From: an alpha proteobacterium BAL199
GTDB taxonomy: Bacteria; Pseudomonadota; Alphaproteobacteria; Thalassobaculales; Thalassobaculaceae
NCBI GenBank assembly: GCA_000171835.1
Contig: ABHC01000030.1
Location: forward strand, 1-52,319
DNA: 52,319 nucleotides
Direction: 5' to 3'
A program made the position numbers and the translations under genes. This document shows, in pieces, positions 1 to 8,117 of this stretch. The number at the start of each line of letters is the position of its first letter. The stretch's first letter is position 1. Under the pieces are notes generated by a model. The model ran no database searches, was not told the origin of the DNA, and saw only the letters and a program-made list of their open reading frames with translations.

Positions 1-559
1 CGCTGACCGAGCCGTCCCGGGACACTGGGAGGGAGACCTTATCCTCGGGCTGGGCAGTTCGGCCATCGGCACCCTCGTCGAGCGCACGACACGGTTCACA
101 ATGCTGCTGCACCTGCCGCGCATGGCGGACCACGGCAGCACGCCACGTGTGAAGAACGGGCCTGCGCTCGCTGGCCATGGTGCCGAGGCGGTTCGGGACG
201 CCATTGTCCGCACGATCGTGACCCTGCCGGAAGAGCTCCGCCGGTCGCTGACCTGGGACCAAGGTGTCGAGATGGCCCAGCATGTTCACCTGAAGGTCGA
301 TGCAGGCGTCCAGGTCTACTTCTGCGATCCGCACAGCCCGTGGCAGCGAGGAACCAACGAAAACACCAACGGCTTGCTGCGACAATACTTCCCGAAGGGC
401 ACAGACCTTAGCCAACACAGCGCCGAGGATATCGCCGCCGTGGCGGCCGCCCTCAACGCCCGGCCCAGAAAGACCCTCGACTGGAGAACACCCGCCGAGG
501 TCCTGGACCAGTTCCTCCGATAAGCGGAGTATCAGGCTGTGTTGCGACGACCGCTTGAA
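1..559 (+). mobile_element. IS30-family element, right part
   Basis: The element covers the transposase tail and a short 3' end. Beyond about 560 the minus strand reads as IS3-family transposase, so this IS30 copy appears to have landed inside an older IS3 copy. The other half of the IS3 target is not visible, so no target duplication can be checked. The boundary is good to about 5 bp. Confidence 0.6.
2..523 (+). pseudogene. IS30-family transposase, C-terminal part
   Basis: The frame is open from the window edge to the TAA at 521-523 and encodes the end of an IS30-type DDE transposase. [10 protein letters not shown] carries the first catalytic Asp. [10 protein letters not shown] and the [20 protein letters not shown] block carry the later acidic residues and are diagnostic of the family. 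The N-terminal HTH half lies outside the window, so it cannot be said whether the gene is whole. The sequence from the stop to about 559 (ending GACGACCGCTTGAA) looks like the IS30 right end, because IS3-family coding sequence starts straight after it on the other strand. Confidence 0.85.
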
Positions 560-796
560 TCCGCCCTGGCTGCCCTGGTCGGTATTGAAGATTGCCGGCC
601 GCCCATGGCGCGCCAGCGCCTCCTCCACCGCCTCTAGGCAGAAGCCCGTGTCCTGGGTGATCGACAGCCGCCACGACAGCACCCGCCGGCTGAACCAGTC
701 GATCACCGCCGCCAGGTACACGAAGCCGCGCGCCATCGGGATGTAGGTGATGTCCATGGCCCAAACCTGGTTCGGCCGCTCGACCGTCGGACCAGG
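560..796 (-). pseudogene. IS3-family transposase OrfB fragment
   Basis: Read on the minus strand, this stretch encodes the rve-type integrase core of IS3 OrfB: RPNQVWAMDITYIPMARG (first catalytic Asp), VYLAAVIDWFSRRVL, and IFNTDQGSQ (second Asp). The part before VERPNQ and everything after DQGSQ, including the catalytic Glu, are missing. One end meets the IS30 right end near 560. The other meets the decayed helicase gene near 797. It is a dead remnant. Confidence 0.8.
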
Positions 797-2570
797 GCAC
801 CAGAGCATCGACGGTGACCGGCAGGACCACATCCGTGAGCAGGTCGATCTCGAGCGGGGTGGCGGCGTTGCGGTTGACGCCGCGCCCGCGGCCCATGGCC
901 TGGATCAGCTCGCCTTCGCAGATGCACCAGCGCACGGCCTCGGCGATGGGATCGGAATGTTCCTCCATCGCGAGCGGCGCGGTCCGTTCGCCCGCGAGCC
1001 GCACGCGGCGCTCGACCATCGGATACCACCAGCCCGCGTCCTCCGGGTTCGGCGCTGGCACGCGGCCGGTCAGGGCCATCGCGATCAACTCGACCGTGCG
1101 CGGCGCGGGAAGCGTGCGGCCGAGGACCACCATGCCGCCGATCCCGCCCCAGTGGTCGAGCCCGCTCAGCGCGTTGAAATGCACCGCCTCGACCCTTGGC
1201 GGCAGGCCGGCGGACCTGAGCGCATCGATCGCCGCCTTCTGCCCGACCACCAGCAGATCGATGGCCTGGCCGGGGCGATGGCATTGCCGGGCCCGGAGAT
1301 CGATCCAGGCGCGGAGATCGCGCAGCCTGCTCGCGGCGGCCTTGCGGTCCCGCTCGGGTGCGTCGGCGGAGGGCGTCATGGCGCGGGCCGAGGTCGGGCT
1401 GCCAGTGGCCTGGCGGACACGGACATGGGGCTGGCGCGCGGCGACGGTCGCGCCGATATCGATCCGCGGCAGGTAGGTCTGGACGAGTTCCGGGCGCAGC
1501 GTCGCGTCGAGATGCAGGATCGGCACCTGGGCCGCCCAGCCTTTCCTCATTGTGCTGCGCCAGCGCAGGCGGAGCGCGCGGACGGAGCCGGCCTCGGTCA
1601 TCTCGTGGACGAGCTCGGCACCGGCGGCGTCGTGGCCGTTCTCCAGCGCCTCGGCGAGGATCAGCCAGAGCGTGGCGCAGCGCCCGGGCGGCGCCCATGG
1701 CTCGCCCGCTTGCGGCAGGACCGCCTCGATCCGCTTGCGCCGCTCGACCGGCGACATGCCAGGGCGGAGACCGGCATCGCGCATCCGGCGGCGTTCGAGT
1801 GTGGCGGCATGGCGGCAGTCGTCCGAGGTGAGACCGACGGCTTCCAGAAGGCCGAGGCGCAGCGGACCCGGCTCCGTGACCCGCAGCGCCTTGCAGAGCC
1901 GCTCCCGCGCGGCGATCAGATCGGCTGTCGCGCCGACATCCATCTTTCCCTTGCCGGTGTAGCAGGTGAGCGAGGTGCGGCCGGGCTCCAACCCGTCCTG
2001 CGTCAGCGTCGCCTTGCCGTCGAGACCGCGCAGGCCCGACTGCCAGAAGGCCTCGTCGATGACGAGCAGTCCGACCGCGCCGATGGCCTCGGGCTTCATG
2101 TGAAGAGCTGTCATGGGCGCAGACGACGACCTGCGCCGCCTGCGCAGCGGCTTCTGGCGCTGGTAGCCGCAGTGGTGGAACCAGGGGCAGAGCAGCAGTT
2201 AGGCCCCGTTCTTGACCTTGCAGCAGCTATGCTCGACAGGATGCTAGATCTCGAGCGCGTCGAAGGTGGCCTCGGTGTCGAGGCACATGAGCCGATCGGG
2301 ATTGTCGTCGGTGGGATCGGGCGCGGTGCGGCCCTTCCAGAGCATGGCGCTGAGCCCGAGCGCTTTGAGCTCCGTGACCTGCTCGACGCCTAGATCGTGG
2401 CGCGGGACGGCGTAGACGACCTTGCGCGTGCCGAGCCCGCCCGAGCCGATCAGTTCGGCGATGGCGGCGCGCGCGCTCGAGGTCTTTCCGAGGCCCACAT
2501 CGACCGGCAGGCCGAGCAGCGGCGGTAGGGCGGCCCGCGCCACGATGTTAATCCAGCGGGTCGCGGTCCG
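797..2570 (-). pseudogene. Decayed helicase paired with the Toprim primase
   Basis: A Walker A segment (PVDVGLGKTSSARAAI) opens the recognisable part near 2500. GLLVIDEAFWQ, a DExx-like Walker B, follows near 2060, and a conserved C-terminal half with ALTGRVPAPNPED and EALVRW-like blocks runs on to about 800. One frame joins all of it but carries a TAG at 2244-2246 and a TAA at 2201-2203. Between about 2165 and 2113 the protein reads sensibly only in another frame (AQAAQVVVCAHDS), which implies two compensating indels. The 3' end is cut by the IS3 fragment. No separate start codon is convincing, since the frame overlaps the end of the primase gene. The likely ancestral role is unwinding at an element's replication origin. 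It is non-functional as it stands. Confidence 0.75.
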
Positions 2571-3747
2571 TGTCGGGGTTTTTTGCCTCCTCCTGCGCCG
2601 CCGCGACAGCGGCCCAGTAGTCCGGGATCGCGGCCATGAAACCGGCGATGGCATCGGCCAGGCTGGCGCGCGCCTCCTCGGGCGTGAGAAACGGCGCGGG
2701 ATAGGTCGGCGGTGGCGGCGGTATCTTGGCGGCACCAGCCACCACCGCCGCAACGGCGTCCGGCCCCTCGGCGCAGAAGAGGTCGTTGGCGTCGCCGGGG
2801 TTCTCCGGCACGGCGAGGCGACCGTCGATGGCAAGCGCCACCTTGCGGGCCGCGTCGACGCCGGGATTGCCGTCGCGGTCGGGCTTCGCGTCGTTGTCGG
2901 CGACGAGGACGAGGTCGGCGTCTGAGAACCTCGCCCGCAGCGCCTCGGCCACCGGCATCAGGTTGCCCGCGTCCATCGCCGCGATCACGGTATGGCCCGT
3001 GGCGATGTGCAGGCTCGCGCCGGTCGCCCAACCCTCGCAGATCAGGACGGGGCCTGCGGGATCCGCGAGCGGCGCGGGGTCGAAGCCCACCCACGTGAAG
3101 TGGCCCTTCTTGGCCCCACCGGCCAGGAAGCGCTTTGCCCCGTCGGGCGCGATCGTCTCGAGACTGTGGATCCGGCCGTCGATGTCCTGCAGCGGCACGA
3201 CGAGTCGGTGCCTCGCGTCCATGCGCAGGGCGAGCGGCGCTGCCTGCTTGGCGACCAGATAGGGATAGTGCTCCGGGGCGGGACGCGCGCCAGTCCAGAT
3301 CCGGGCTGCGCGCGCGGCGGCCTCGTCCGCCCGGGTTGGCGCAGCGTCGCCATCGTGATCGACGCGCGTCTCGGAACTTTCTGTGCCCGGTGCCGATGGC
3401 GGCGCGGCCAGATCGTTCGCCGGCATTTCCCGGGGTGCCGGACGCTGGCACACCGGGCGGTGACGGGCGCCCATGCCGATCCGGCCCGCGATCCAATCGG
3501 TCGCGTCCTCGCTGGCCACGCCGAGGTCGCGGCCGACGAGGTCGGAGAACCAGCCGCCCCGGCCTTCCTCGTGGTCGAACCACATCCCCGCCCGCGCGCC
3601 GGAAATGACGACCGAAAGGCTGCCCTTGCGGCCCCAGCGCCATTCCTGACCCGCTCGGAAGGTCGGCTTGCCCAGAAGCTCCACCGCCAACTCCGGCACG
3701 CGGGCGCGCAGCTCCGCATCGAAGGCTCGCCAGTCCCGCCCGCTCAT
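2548..3747 (-). CDS. Toprim-domain primase-like protein
   Basis: This 399-residue protein has an N-terminal region typical of phage and plasmid primase-helicase proteins (AFDAELRARVPELAVELLG; WFDHEEGRGGWFSDLVG). A Toprim fold follows: the catalytic Glu is in VLICEGWATGASL and the acidic pair in LVLVADND. The zinc-binding residues of classical DnaG are not evident, so it may act with another priming partner. It lies directly upstream of the decayed helicase on the same strand, an arrangement usual for integrated elements and plasmids. The last 40 residues are Ala- and Glu-rich. Because the stop falls where helicase coding begins, an ancestral fusion broken by a frameshift is possible. Confidence 0.8.
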   Translation of the reverse strand: MSGRDWRAFDAELRARVPELAVELLGKPTFRAGQEWRWGRKGSLSVVISGARAGMWFDHEEGRGGWFSDLVGRDLGVASEDATDWIAGRIGMGARHRPVCQRPAPREMPANDLAAPPSAPGTESSETRVDHDGDAAPTRADEAAARAARIWTGARPAPEHYPYLVAKQAAPLALRMDARHRLVVPLQDIDGRIHSLETIAPDGAKRFLAGGAKKGHFTWVGFDPAPLADPAGPVLICEGWATGASLHIATGHTVIAAMDAGNLMPVAEALRARFSDADLVLVADNDAKPDRDGNPGVDAARKVALAIDGRLAVPENPGDANDLFCAEGPDAVAAVVAGAAKIPPPPPTYPAPFLTPEEARASLADAIAGFMAAIPDYWAAVAAAQEEAKNPDTDRDPLD

Positions 3748-4148
3748 CGCCGACCCCGCGGAACGGGAGCACGCACGCCAGTCGGCCGGAGGGCCGCAGC
3801 GGTAAGCTGCAGGGGTTGGCGGAGACGGGTGGACACGGGGGCTGCGGAACCGGATGAAGGGCGTTGTTGCCCCCGGTTCTGCCGCGCATCAGACCACCCT
3901 CGCGACGTCGGAACCGGTCCGCCCGGCCACAGGCTATCGCTCCGGAAAGGGGTGACCCCTTCCGGTAAAGATCTGAAATCACGTCAGTTTATGGGTGGAC
4001 CCCAAGGGGTCGAATGACCTGTCTGGAGCGCCCTTGGCATCCGTACCCGATCAGAGGGGTGAGCCCTCGTCCGCGCGAACAGGATGAAGGGTTCACCCCT
4101 CGATCAGGATGCCGACGCCGTGGGCTCACCCCTCGGAGTTGGTCACTG
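3748..4148. promoter_or_regulatory. 401-bp non-coding stretch with repeated GGGGT/ACCCC palindromes
   Basis: No plausible gene is seen here. The stretch carries a family of short near-palindromes: 3942-3965 (core GGGGTGACCCC flanked by CCGGAA and TTCCGG), 3998-4011 (GACCCCAAGGGGTC), 4054-4068 (GAGGGGTGAGCCCTC), 4086-4102 (core GGGTTCACCCC) and 4120-4136 (core GGGCTCACCCC). It separates the primase start from the toxin end, so it should hold the primase promoter. The palindromes could be operator sites or replication iterons. Related copies lie at 5617-5639 and 5646-5663. Confidence 0.55.
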
Positions 4149-4493
4149 TCATTGTTGTTCGGGATCCTTCGCCGGACCCAAGGCCGCCAGCCGGCGCGGC
4201 AGGTCCGAGCGGCTGTGCAGCACGTCGACGACGATCACCTGGTCCGGCATCTCGACGAACACGATGAAATGTTGCCCCGCCCGCGTGAGGCGCAGATCCT
4301 CCGGCAGGTCGGGATCGATCAGGCGACGACAATTCTGCGACGGGGCGTCACCCGCGGCGATGGCAGTGCAGCGCGCGATGAGGTCGGCCTCGTAGGCCTC
4401 GGCCTGGCGCGGTCCGAAGGTCTCCAGCGTCCAGCGCGCGATCTCCACGAGCGAGCGTTCCGCCTGCCGCGTCAGCCGCCACGGCTTCGGCAT
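4149..4493 (-). CDS. parE: RelE/ParE-family toxin
   Basis: The 114-residue protein has the ParE layout. It begins with a helix rich in Leu and Ala (LTRQAERSLVEIARWTLETFG), continues through AEAYEADLIARCTAIA, and ends with the beta-sheet core (DLRLTRAGQHFIVFVEMPDQVIVVDVLHSRSDLPRRL). ParE proteins of this type poison gyrase, while RelE relatives cut mRNA; the sequence alone does not decide which. Its ATG shares one base with the stop of the upstream antitoxin gene (TGATG), so translation is probably coupled and antitoxin is made first. The tail after the last strand is slightly long (GPAKDPEQQ). Confidence 0.88.
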   Translation of the reverse strand: MPKPWRLTRQAERSLVEIARWTLETFGPRQAEAYEADLIARCTAIAAGDAPSQNCRRLIDPDLPEDLRLTRAGQHFIVFVEMPDQVIVVDVLHSRSDLPRRLAALGPAKDPEQQ

Positions 4494-4750
4494 CAGGATG
4501 CAGCGCGCGCGGCGGCGAATGCCCTGCGGATCGCGTCCTCACCCGAGCCCTCGGCGAGCGCGCCCGCGCGCGCCTCCTCAAGCCCGGCGGCGAGCCGGTT
4601 GCGCAAGGCGGTCATCTCGGCCTCCTCACGCTCGAGCAGGCGAAGGCCGGCACGGAGCGCCTCCGAGGCATTCTGGTAGCGACCATCGGCGATCAGCCGC
4701 TCGATCAGGTCGGTCTGGCTGTCGGTCAGGACGACATTGCGGGTCGGCAT
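4493..4750 (-). CDS. parD: ParD-family antitoxin (ribbon-helix-helix)
   Basis: The start is set at the ATG at 4750, which has GGGAG six bases upstream. The protein opens with PTRNVVLTDSQTDLIERLI, a ribbon-helix-helix DNA-binding segment, followed by GRYQNASEALRAGLRLLEREE, a signature of ParD/CopG-like antitoxins. The C-terminal half (ALAEGSGEDAIRRAFAAARA) is the toxin-wrapping tail. The length of 85 residues is normal. It is expected to neutralise the overlapping ParE and to repress the operon by binding the palindrome just upstream. Confidence 0.88.
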   Translation of the reverse strand: MPTRNVVLTDSQTDLIERLIADGRYQNASEALRAGLRLLEREEAEMTALRNRLAAGLEEARAGALAEGSGEDAIRRAFAAARAAS

Positions 4751-4769
4751 CGGCATCTCCCTCAGGCGC

Positions 4770-4788
4770 ATTGGCAATATATGCCAAT
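4770..4788 (-). promoter_or_regulatory. Palindromic operator upstream of parD
   Basis: ATTGGCAATATATGCCAAT is a perfect inverted repeat: arms ATTGGCA and TGCCAAT around ATATA. It lies 20 bases upstream of the parD start in otherwise GC-rich DNA. Its position and AT-rich centre fit the autoregulatory site of a ribbon-helix-helix antitoxin, probably overlapping the -10 region. Binding has not been shown. Confidence 0.7.
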
Positions 4789-4823
4789 TGCCGCGTCATG
4801 TCGACCAGCGGGGATGCCACGCG

Positions 4824-5534
4824 TCACGCCGTATGGCGAAGGTCTGGCCCCAGCACCCGCTTGGCACCACCGCGCTGCGCCGAGGGCAACCGGATCAGCG
4901 TGGCCATGGCATCGGCCAGCTTGTTCGACACCGGCTCGCCCTCGATCTGCTGTTCGAGAAACCAGTCGACGAGGCAGTCCTTCTTGCCCTGGTCCTCGGC
5001 CGTGATCCCGAACTTCGCAATCGCCGCCTGCATCAGGTCGAGATAGGGCGTCGTGTAGGGCACCGCGTCCGTGCCCGCTGCCGGTCGGACCTCGGGGACG
5101 TAATCCGGCCAGATCGCCTTCACGAGGAAACGCGCCACGCGGATGTCGATGAATTCCCAATCCCGCGCGGTCAGTCGCCCGAATGAACACTTGCCCTCGC
5201 GCCAGTGCTCCGGGCGGATGCTGGTGTGGTAGCCCGAATGCAGACCAAAGCCGCTGCTACTGCCGCCGTTGCCCCAGCCATGGGTTCGCTCCTCGGTGAA
5301 GCGCCCCTGCGCCAGAACATCCCCGTCTCGCAGCGCGACGAGCAACTCGGTCTCCGCCTCCGCCTTCCAGGCCACTTTGGGGTCCTGCGGCGGGTTCCAT
5401 GTCTGGTATTCCGGCACAGGCTTGGGTGGCAGCTTGGCCGCCTCAACCGCGCGCCGCGCGACCGTTACGGTCTGCACATGGGCCAGCGCCTCTGCAAAGC
5501 TCCATTGCGTGCGATCGAGCGTTTGCAGCGACAT
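4824..5534 (-). CDS. Unrecognised protein of the mobile module
   Basis: A 236-residue soluble protein starts at MSLQTLDRTQWSFAEALAHV. I do not recognise a family. Visible features are a Trp/Gly-rich middle (EERTHGWGNGGSSSGFGLHS), a segment WREGKCSFGRLTARDWEFIDIRV, and no signal peptide or membrane helix. Base use matches the neighbours, which argues that it is real and belongs with the primase and parDE genes. An upstream extension to 5684 is possible but would read through the palindrome-rich region, so the ATG at 5532-5534 is preferred. It diverges from the recombinase block, with the palindromes at 5605-5663 between the two. Confidence 0.6.
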   Translation of the reverse strand: MSLQTLDRTQWSFAEALAHVQTVTVARRAVEAAKLPPKPVPEYQTWNPPQDPKVAWKAEAETELLVALRDGDVLAQGRFTEERTHGWGNGGSSSGFGLHSGYHTSIRPEHWREGKCSFGRLTARDWEFIDIRVARFLVKAIWPDYVPEVRPAAGTDAVPYTTPYLDLMQAAIAKFGITAEDQGKKDCLVDWFLEQQIEGEPVSNKLADAMATLIRLPSAQRGGAKRVLGPDLRHTA

Positions 5535-5604
5535 AGCGCGCCTCGTGAATCGATTGGGGACGGTTCGAACATAATGGGAACGCCCTGACCCCTCAACCCA
5601 CCAA

Positions 5605-5663
5605 GGTGTTGCAACACCGAAGGGGTTCACCCTTTCCGGCGGGCAGCGGGGTAACCCGTTCCG
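5605..5663. promoter_or_regulatory. Palindrome cluster in a divergent intergenic region
   Basis: Three inverted repeats sit between the divergent genes at 5534 and 5705. GGTGTTGCAACACC at 5605-5618 is a perfect 14-bp palindrome. 5617-5639 has core GGGGTTCACCC with flanks CCGAA and TTTCCGG. 5646-5663 has core GGGGTAACCCG with flank TTCCG. The last two match the family seen at 3942-4136. The position suggests that one regulator controls both directions. The regulator is unknown; the HTH-like protein at 7709-8098 or the antitoxin are candidates. Confidence 0.55.
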
Positions 5664-5704
5664 AGGTCGCGGATACCGGCGCATTCCTGCACCGATGGAT
5701 CATG

Positions 5705-5932
5705 ATGTTCAATCCCGGTCCCATTCGTCGCCCCAACCCGCTCCCGCCCGACCAGATGACCGCCGCCGAGCGCCGCGCCGAACTGTGCGGCCTGCTGGCG
5801 CTCGGGCTGGTTCGGTTGCGGATACGGATGCGGGATGGGCGGGAAGTATCTGACGATACTGGAGAACGTTGCCTACACTATCCGCCCAACCAGAGCCGTC
5901 ATGGCACTCCAATTTGCCATGGAGACGCATGA
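5705..5932 (+). CDS. Small protein coupled to the DUF2924 gene
   Basis: This 75-residue protein starts at MFNPGPIRRPNPLPPDQ, or one codon earlier at 5702. Its middle, MTAAERRAELCGLLALGLVRLRIR, is a predicted amphipathic helix. It reads like the small proteins that often precede DUF2924 and recombinase genes in alphaproteobacterial integrated elements; that comparison is from memory. Its stop TGA overlaps the next ATG as ATGA (5929-5932), which supports both the frame and translational coupling. The function is unknown. Confidence 0.65.
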   Translation: MFNPGPIRRPNPLPPDQMTAAERRAELCGLLALGLVRLRIRMRDGREVSDDTGERCLHYPPNQSRHGTPICHGDA

Positions 5933-6381
5933 CCATGACGGACACCATCCTGGCTCGACTGGCCGCGCTGAAAACAACGCCGACGCCCGATCTGAAGAAA
6001 CAGTGGCGCGAACTCTTCGACACGGAGGCGCCACCCTACAATCGACGCTTTCTGGAAAGCCGCCTTGCCTATCGGATCCAGGAACTTGCCTATGGCGGCT
6101 TGAAACCGGCGACCGTCGAGCGCCTCGAAGCGCTGGGCGAGCAGCTCGACGGCGGCAACATCGTTCTGCGCCGGATCCGTGGCGACGACAAGCCGATCGC
6201 CGGCACCCGGCTGATCCGGGAATGGCAGGGCGTGGAGCACACTGTCACCGTGCTGAACGACGGTTATGAATGGCAGGGGCGTCCCTACCGCTCGATCTCC
6301 GCCATCGCGCGCGCCATCACCGGGACGCGGTGGAACGGCTGGGTGTTCTTCGGCCTCAAGAACCGGCGAGGTCAGGTATGA
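5929..6381 (+). CDS. DUF2924-family protein
   Basis: The start is the ATG at 5929 with GGAG five bases upstream; a second ATG lies two codons on. The 150-residue protein has the DUF2924 pattern: a helical front (ILARLAALKTTPTPDLKKQWRELF), the RRFLESRLAYRIQELAYG block, and a C-terminal beta part with GTRLIREWQGVEHTVTVL, YEWQGRPYRSISAIARAITG and RWNGWVFFGL. These proteins accompany large serine recombinases and may bind DNA; their role is not established. It overlaps its neighbours by ATGA at both ends (5929-5932 and 6378-6381). Confidence 0.88.
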   Translation: MTMTDTILARLAALKTTPTPDLKKQWRELFDTEAPPYNRRFLESRLAYRIQELAYGGLKPATVERLEALGEQLDGGNIVLRRIRGDDKPIAGTRLIREWQGVEHTVTVLNDGYEWQGRPYRSISAIARAITGTRWNGWVFFGLKNRRGQV

Positions 6382-7709
6382 CAAAATCAGCGGCATCCAC
6401 CAAACCGATCCAGAAGCTGCGCTGTGCGGTCTACACCCGCAAGTCGACGGAAGAAGGGCTGGAGATGGAGTTCAACAGCCTCGACGCCCAGCGCGAGGCC
6501 TGCGAGGCCTACATCGCCAGCCAGAAGTCGGAAGGCTGGGTGGAACTTGCCGACCGCTACGACGATGGCGGGTTCTCGGGCGGCACGCTGGAGCGTCCCG
6601 CGCTCAAGCGTCTGCTCGCCGACATCGAGGACGGCCGCATCGACGTGGTCGTCGTCTACAAGATCGACCGGCTCAGCCGGTCGCTGATGGACTTCTCCAA
6701 GTTGGTCGAGGTGTTCGACCGAAATGGCGTGACGTTCGTTTCGGTCACGCAATCCTTCAACACGACAACGTCGATGGGACGGCTGACGCTCAATATCCTC
6801 CTGTCCTTTGCCCAATTCGAGCGCGAGGTCATCGGCGAGCGTATCCGCGACAAGTTTGCTGCCTCGCGCAAGCGCGGCATGTGGATGGGCGGCTTCGTGC
6901 CGCTCGGCTACGAGGTCAGGGACCGCAAGCTGGCCATCAATAATGACGAGGCCGCGACGGTCCGGATGATCTTCGAGCGCTTCGTCGAGGTCGGCTCGGC
7001 GACGGCGTTGGCCCGAGCGCTCGTCGCCGAAGACGTAAGGACGCGGCGCGGACGGCTCGTCGACAAGGGCTTCCTCTACAAGCTGCTCAACAACCGGGTC
7101 TATATCGGTGATGCCGTGCATAAGGGCATGGCCTATCCCGGCGAGCACGAAGCCATCATCACGCGCGCCTTGTGGGACAAGGTGCACGGAATCCTGCGCG
7201 AGAGCCCGAGGGTCCGCGCCGGCCGAACACGCGCCGCGACACCGGCCCTGCTGAAGGGTCTTATCTTCGGACCGACCGGCTGCGCCATGACGCCGACGCA
7301 CACGCGGCGGGGCGACAAGCTCTACCGCTACTATGTCAGCCAGTCGGTTATGAAGCGCGGCGCCGATGCCTGCCCGGTCGGGCGCGTACCCGCCGCCGAG
7401 ATCGAGGGCGCGGTGGTCGACCAGCTGCGCGGCCTCCTCCGGGCCCCGGAGGTGATCGTCGGCACATGGCGATCGGCACGACCCGAGATCGATGGTCTGT
7501 CCGAGGCCGAAGTCAGGGAAGCCTTGGAAAGCCTCGACCCGCTTTGGGACGAATTGTTCCCGGCCGAGCAGGCGCGTATCGTCCAGCTCCTGGTCGAGCG
7601 CGTCGACGTCGGCGTTACCGGGCTCACGGTCCGCCTGAGGGTGCAGGGTCTCGCCCACATGGTCCAAGACCTGGCCGGGATCGCGGCCGCTCCCCGGAGG
7701 GCGGCGTAA
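6378..7709 (+). CDS. Large serine recombinase
   Basis: The 443-residue protein belongs to the resolvase/invertase superfamily. The catalytic domain starts with LRCAVYTRKSTEEG, nucleophile Ser23, and includes VVVYKIDRLSRS, LLSFAQFEREVIGERIRDK and the long E helix. A Recombinase domain follows (WMGGFVPLGYEV, FLYKLLNNRVYIGDAVHKG, ITRALWDKVHGIL). The later zinc-ribbon region keeps only scattered cysteines (PTGCAMTP, ADACPVGR), so metal binding is doubtful. Such enzymes integrate or excise mobile elements between attP and attB. No att pair was located. The start at 6378 is chosen for the ATGA overlap with the DUF2924 gene. Confidence 0.9.
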   Translation: MTKSAASTKPIQKLRCAVYTRKSTEEGLEMEFNSLDAQREACEAYIASQKSEGWVELADRYDDGGFSGGTLERPALKRLLADIEDGRIDVVVVYKIDRLSRSLMDFSKLVEVFDRNGVTFVSVTQSFNTTTSMGRLTLNILLSFAQFEREVIGERIRDKFAASRKRGMWMGGFVPLGYEVRDRKLAINNDEAATVRMIFERFVEVGSATALARALVAEDVRTRRGRLVDKGFLYKLLNNRVYIGDAVHKGMAYPGEHEAIITRALWDKVHGILRESPRVRAGRTRAATPALLKGLIFGPTGCAMTPTHTRRGDKLYRYYVSQSVMKRGADACPVGRVPAAEIEGAVVDQLRGLLRAPEVIVGTWRSARPEIDGLSEAEVREALESLDPLWDELFPAEQARIVQLLVERVDVGVTGLTVRLRVQGLAHMVQDLAGIAAAPRRAA

Positions 7710-8098
7710 TGGAGCCGGTTCAGACGGTCACCATCGAAGTCCCCTTCACCATCCGCAAACGGGGCGGCCGCAAGCAGGTCATCACCCCGGACGGGGGATC
7801 CGCCTGGGTTTACCCGCGGGCCCGGATCGACAGCACTATGATCAAAGCCATCGCGCGCGGGTTTCGGTGGCGCAAGCTGCTGGAGACCGGGGTCTATGGG
7901 ACCATCGACGAGATTGCCAAGGCCGAGAAGATCAATCCGTCCTATGTCAGCCGGGTTCTGCGGCTGACCCTGCTTGCGCCGACCATCGTCGAGGCGATTC
8001 TCGACGGCCGGCAGCCGGCGGAGATGACGCTGGCGGCGCTGATGGAGCCGTTTCCGGTTGGGTGGCGGGAGCAGAAAAGAATTTTTCTATCGACATAA
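7709..8098 (+). CDS. HTH-like protein downstream of the recombinase
   Basis: The start ATG shares one base with the recombinase stop (TAATG). The 129-residue protein opens with a basic beta segment (FTIRKRGGRKQVITPDGG). A segment resembling a helix-turn-helix follows (GTIDEIAKAEKINPSYVSRVLRLTLLA), then a helical tail (IVEAILDGRQPAEMTLAALMEPFPVGW). The organisation suggests a DNA-binding partner or excision-direction factor of the recombinase, which is inference. The last residues (REQKRIFLST) look foreign. The spanin relic starts just beyond, so the C terminus may be a junction product. Confidence 0.75.
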   Translation: MEPVQTVTIEVPFTIRKRGGRKQVITPDGGSAWVYPRARIDSTMIKAIARGFRWRKLLETGVYGTIDEIAKAEKINPSYVSRVLRLTLLAPTIVEAILDGRQPAEMTLAALMEPFPVGWREQKRIFLST

Positions 8099-8117
8099 AC
8101 TGCCCCTCCTTGGGGAG

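Noticed and set aside
747-2393. Long plus-strand open frame opposite the helicase
   Set aside because: It is antisense to recognisable helicase motifs, its protein is Arg/Pro/Ala-rich without known blocks, and it is expected from GC-rich third positions.
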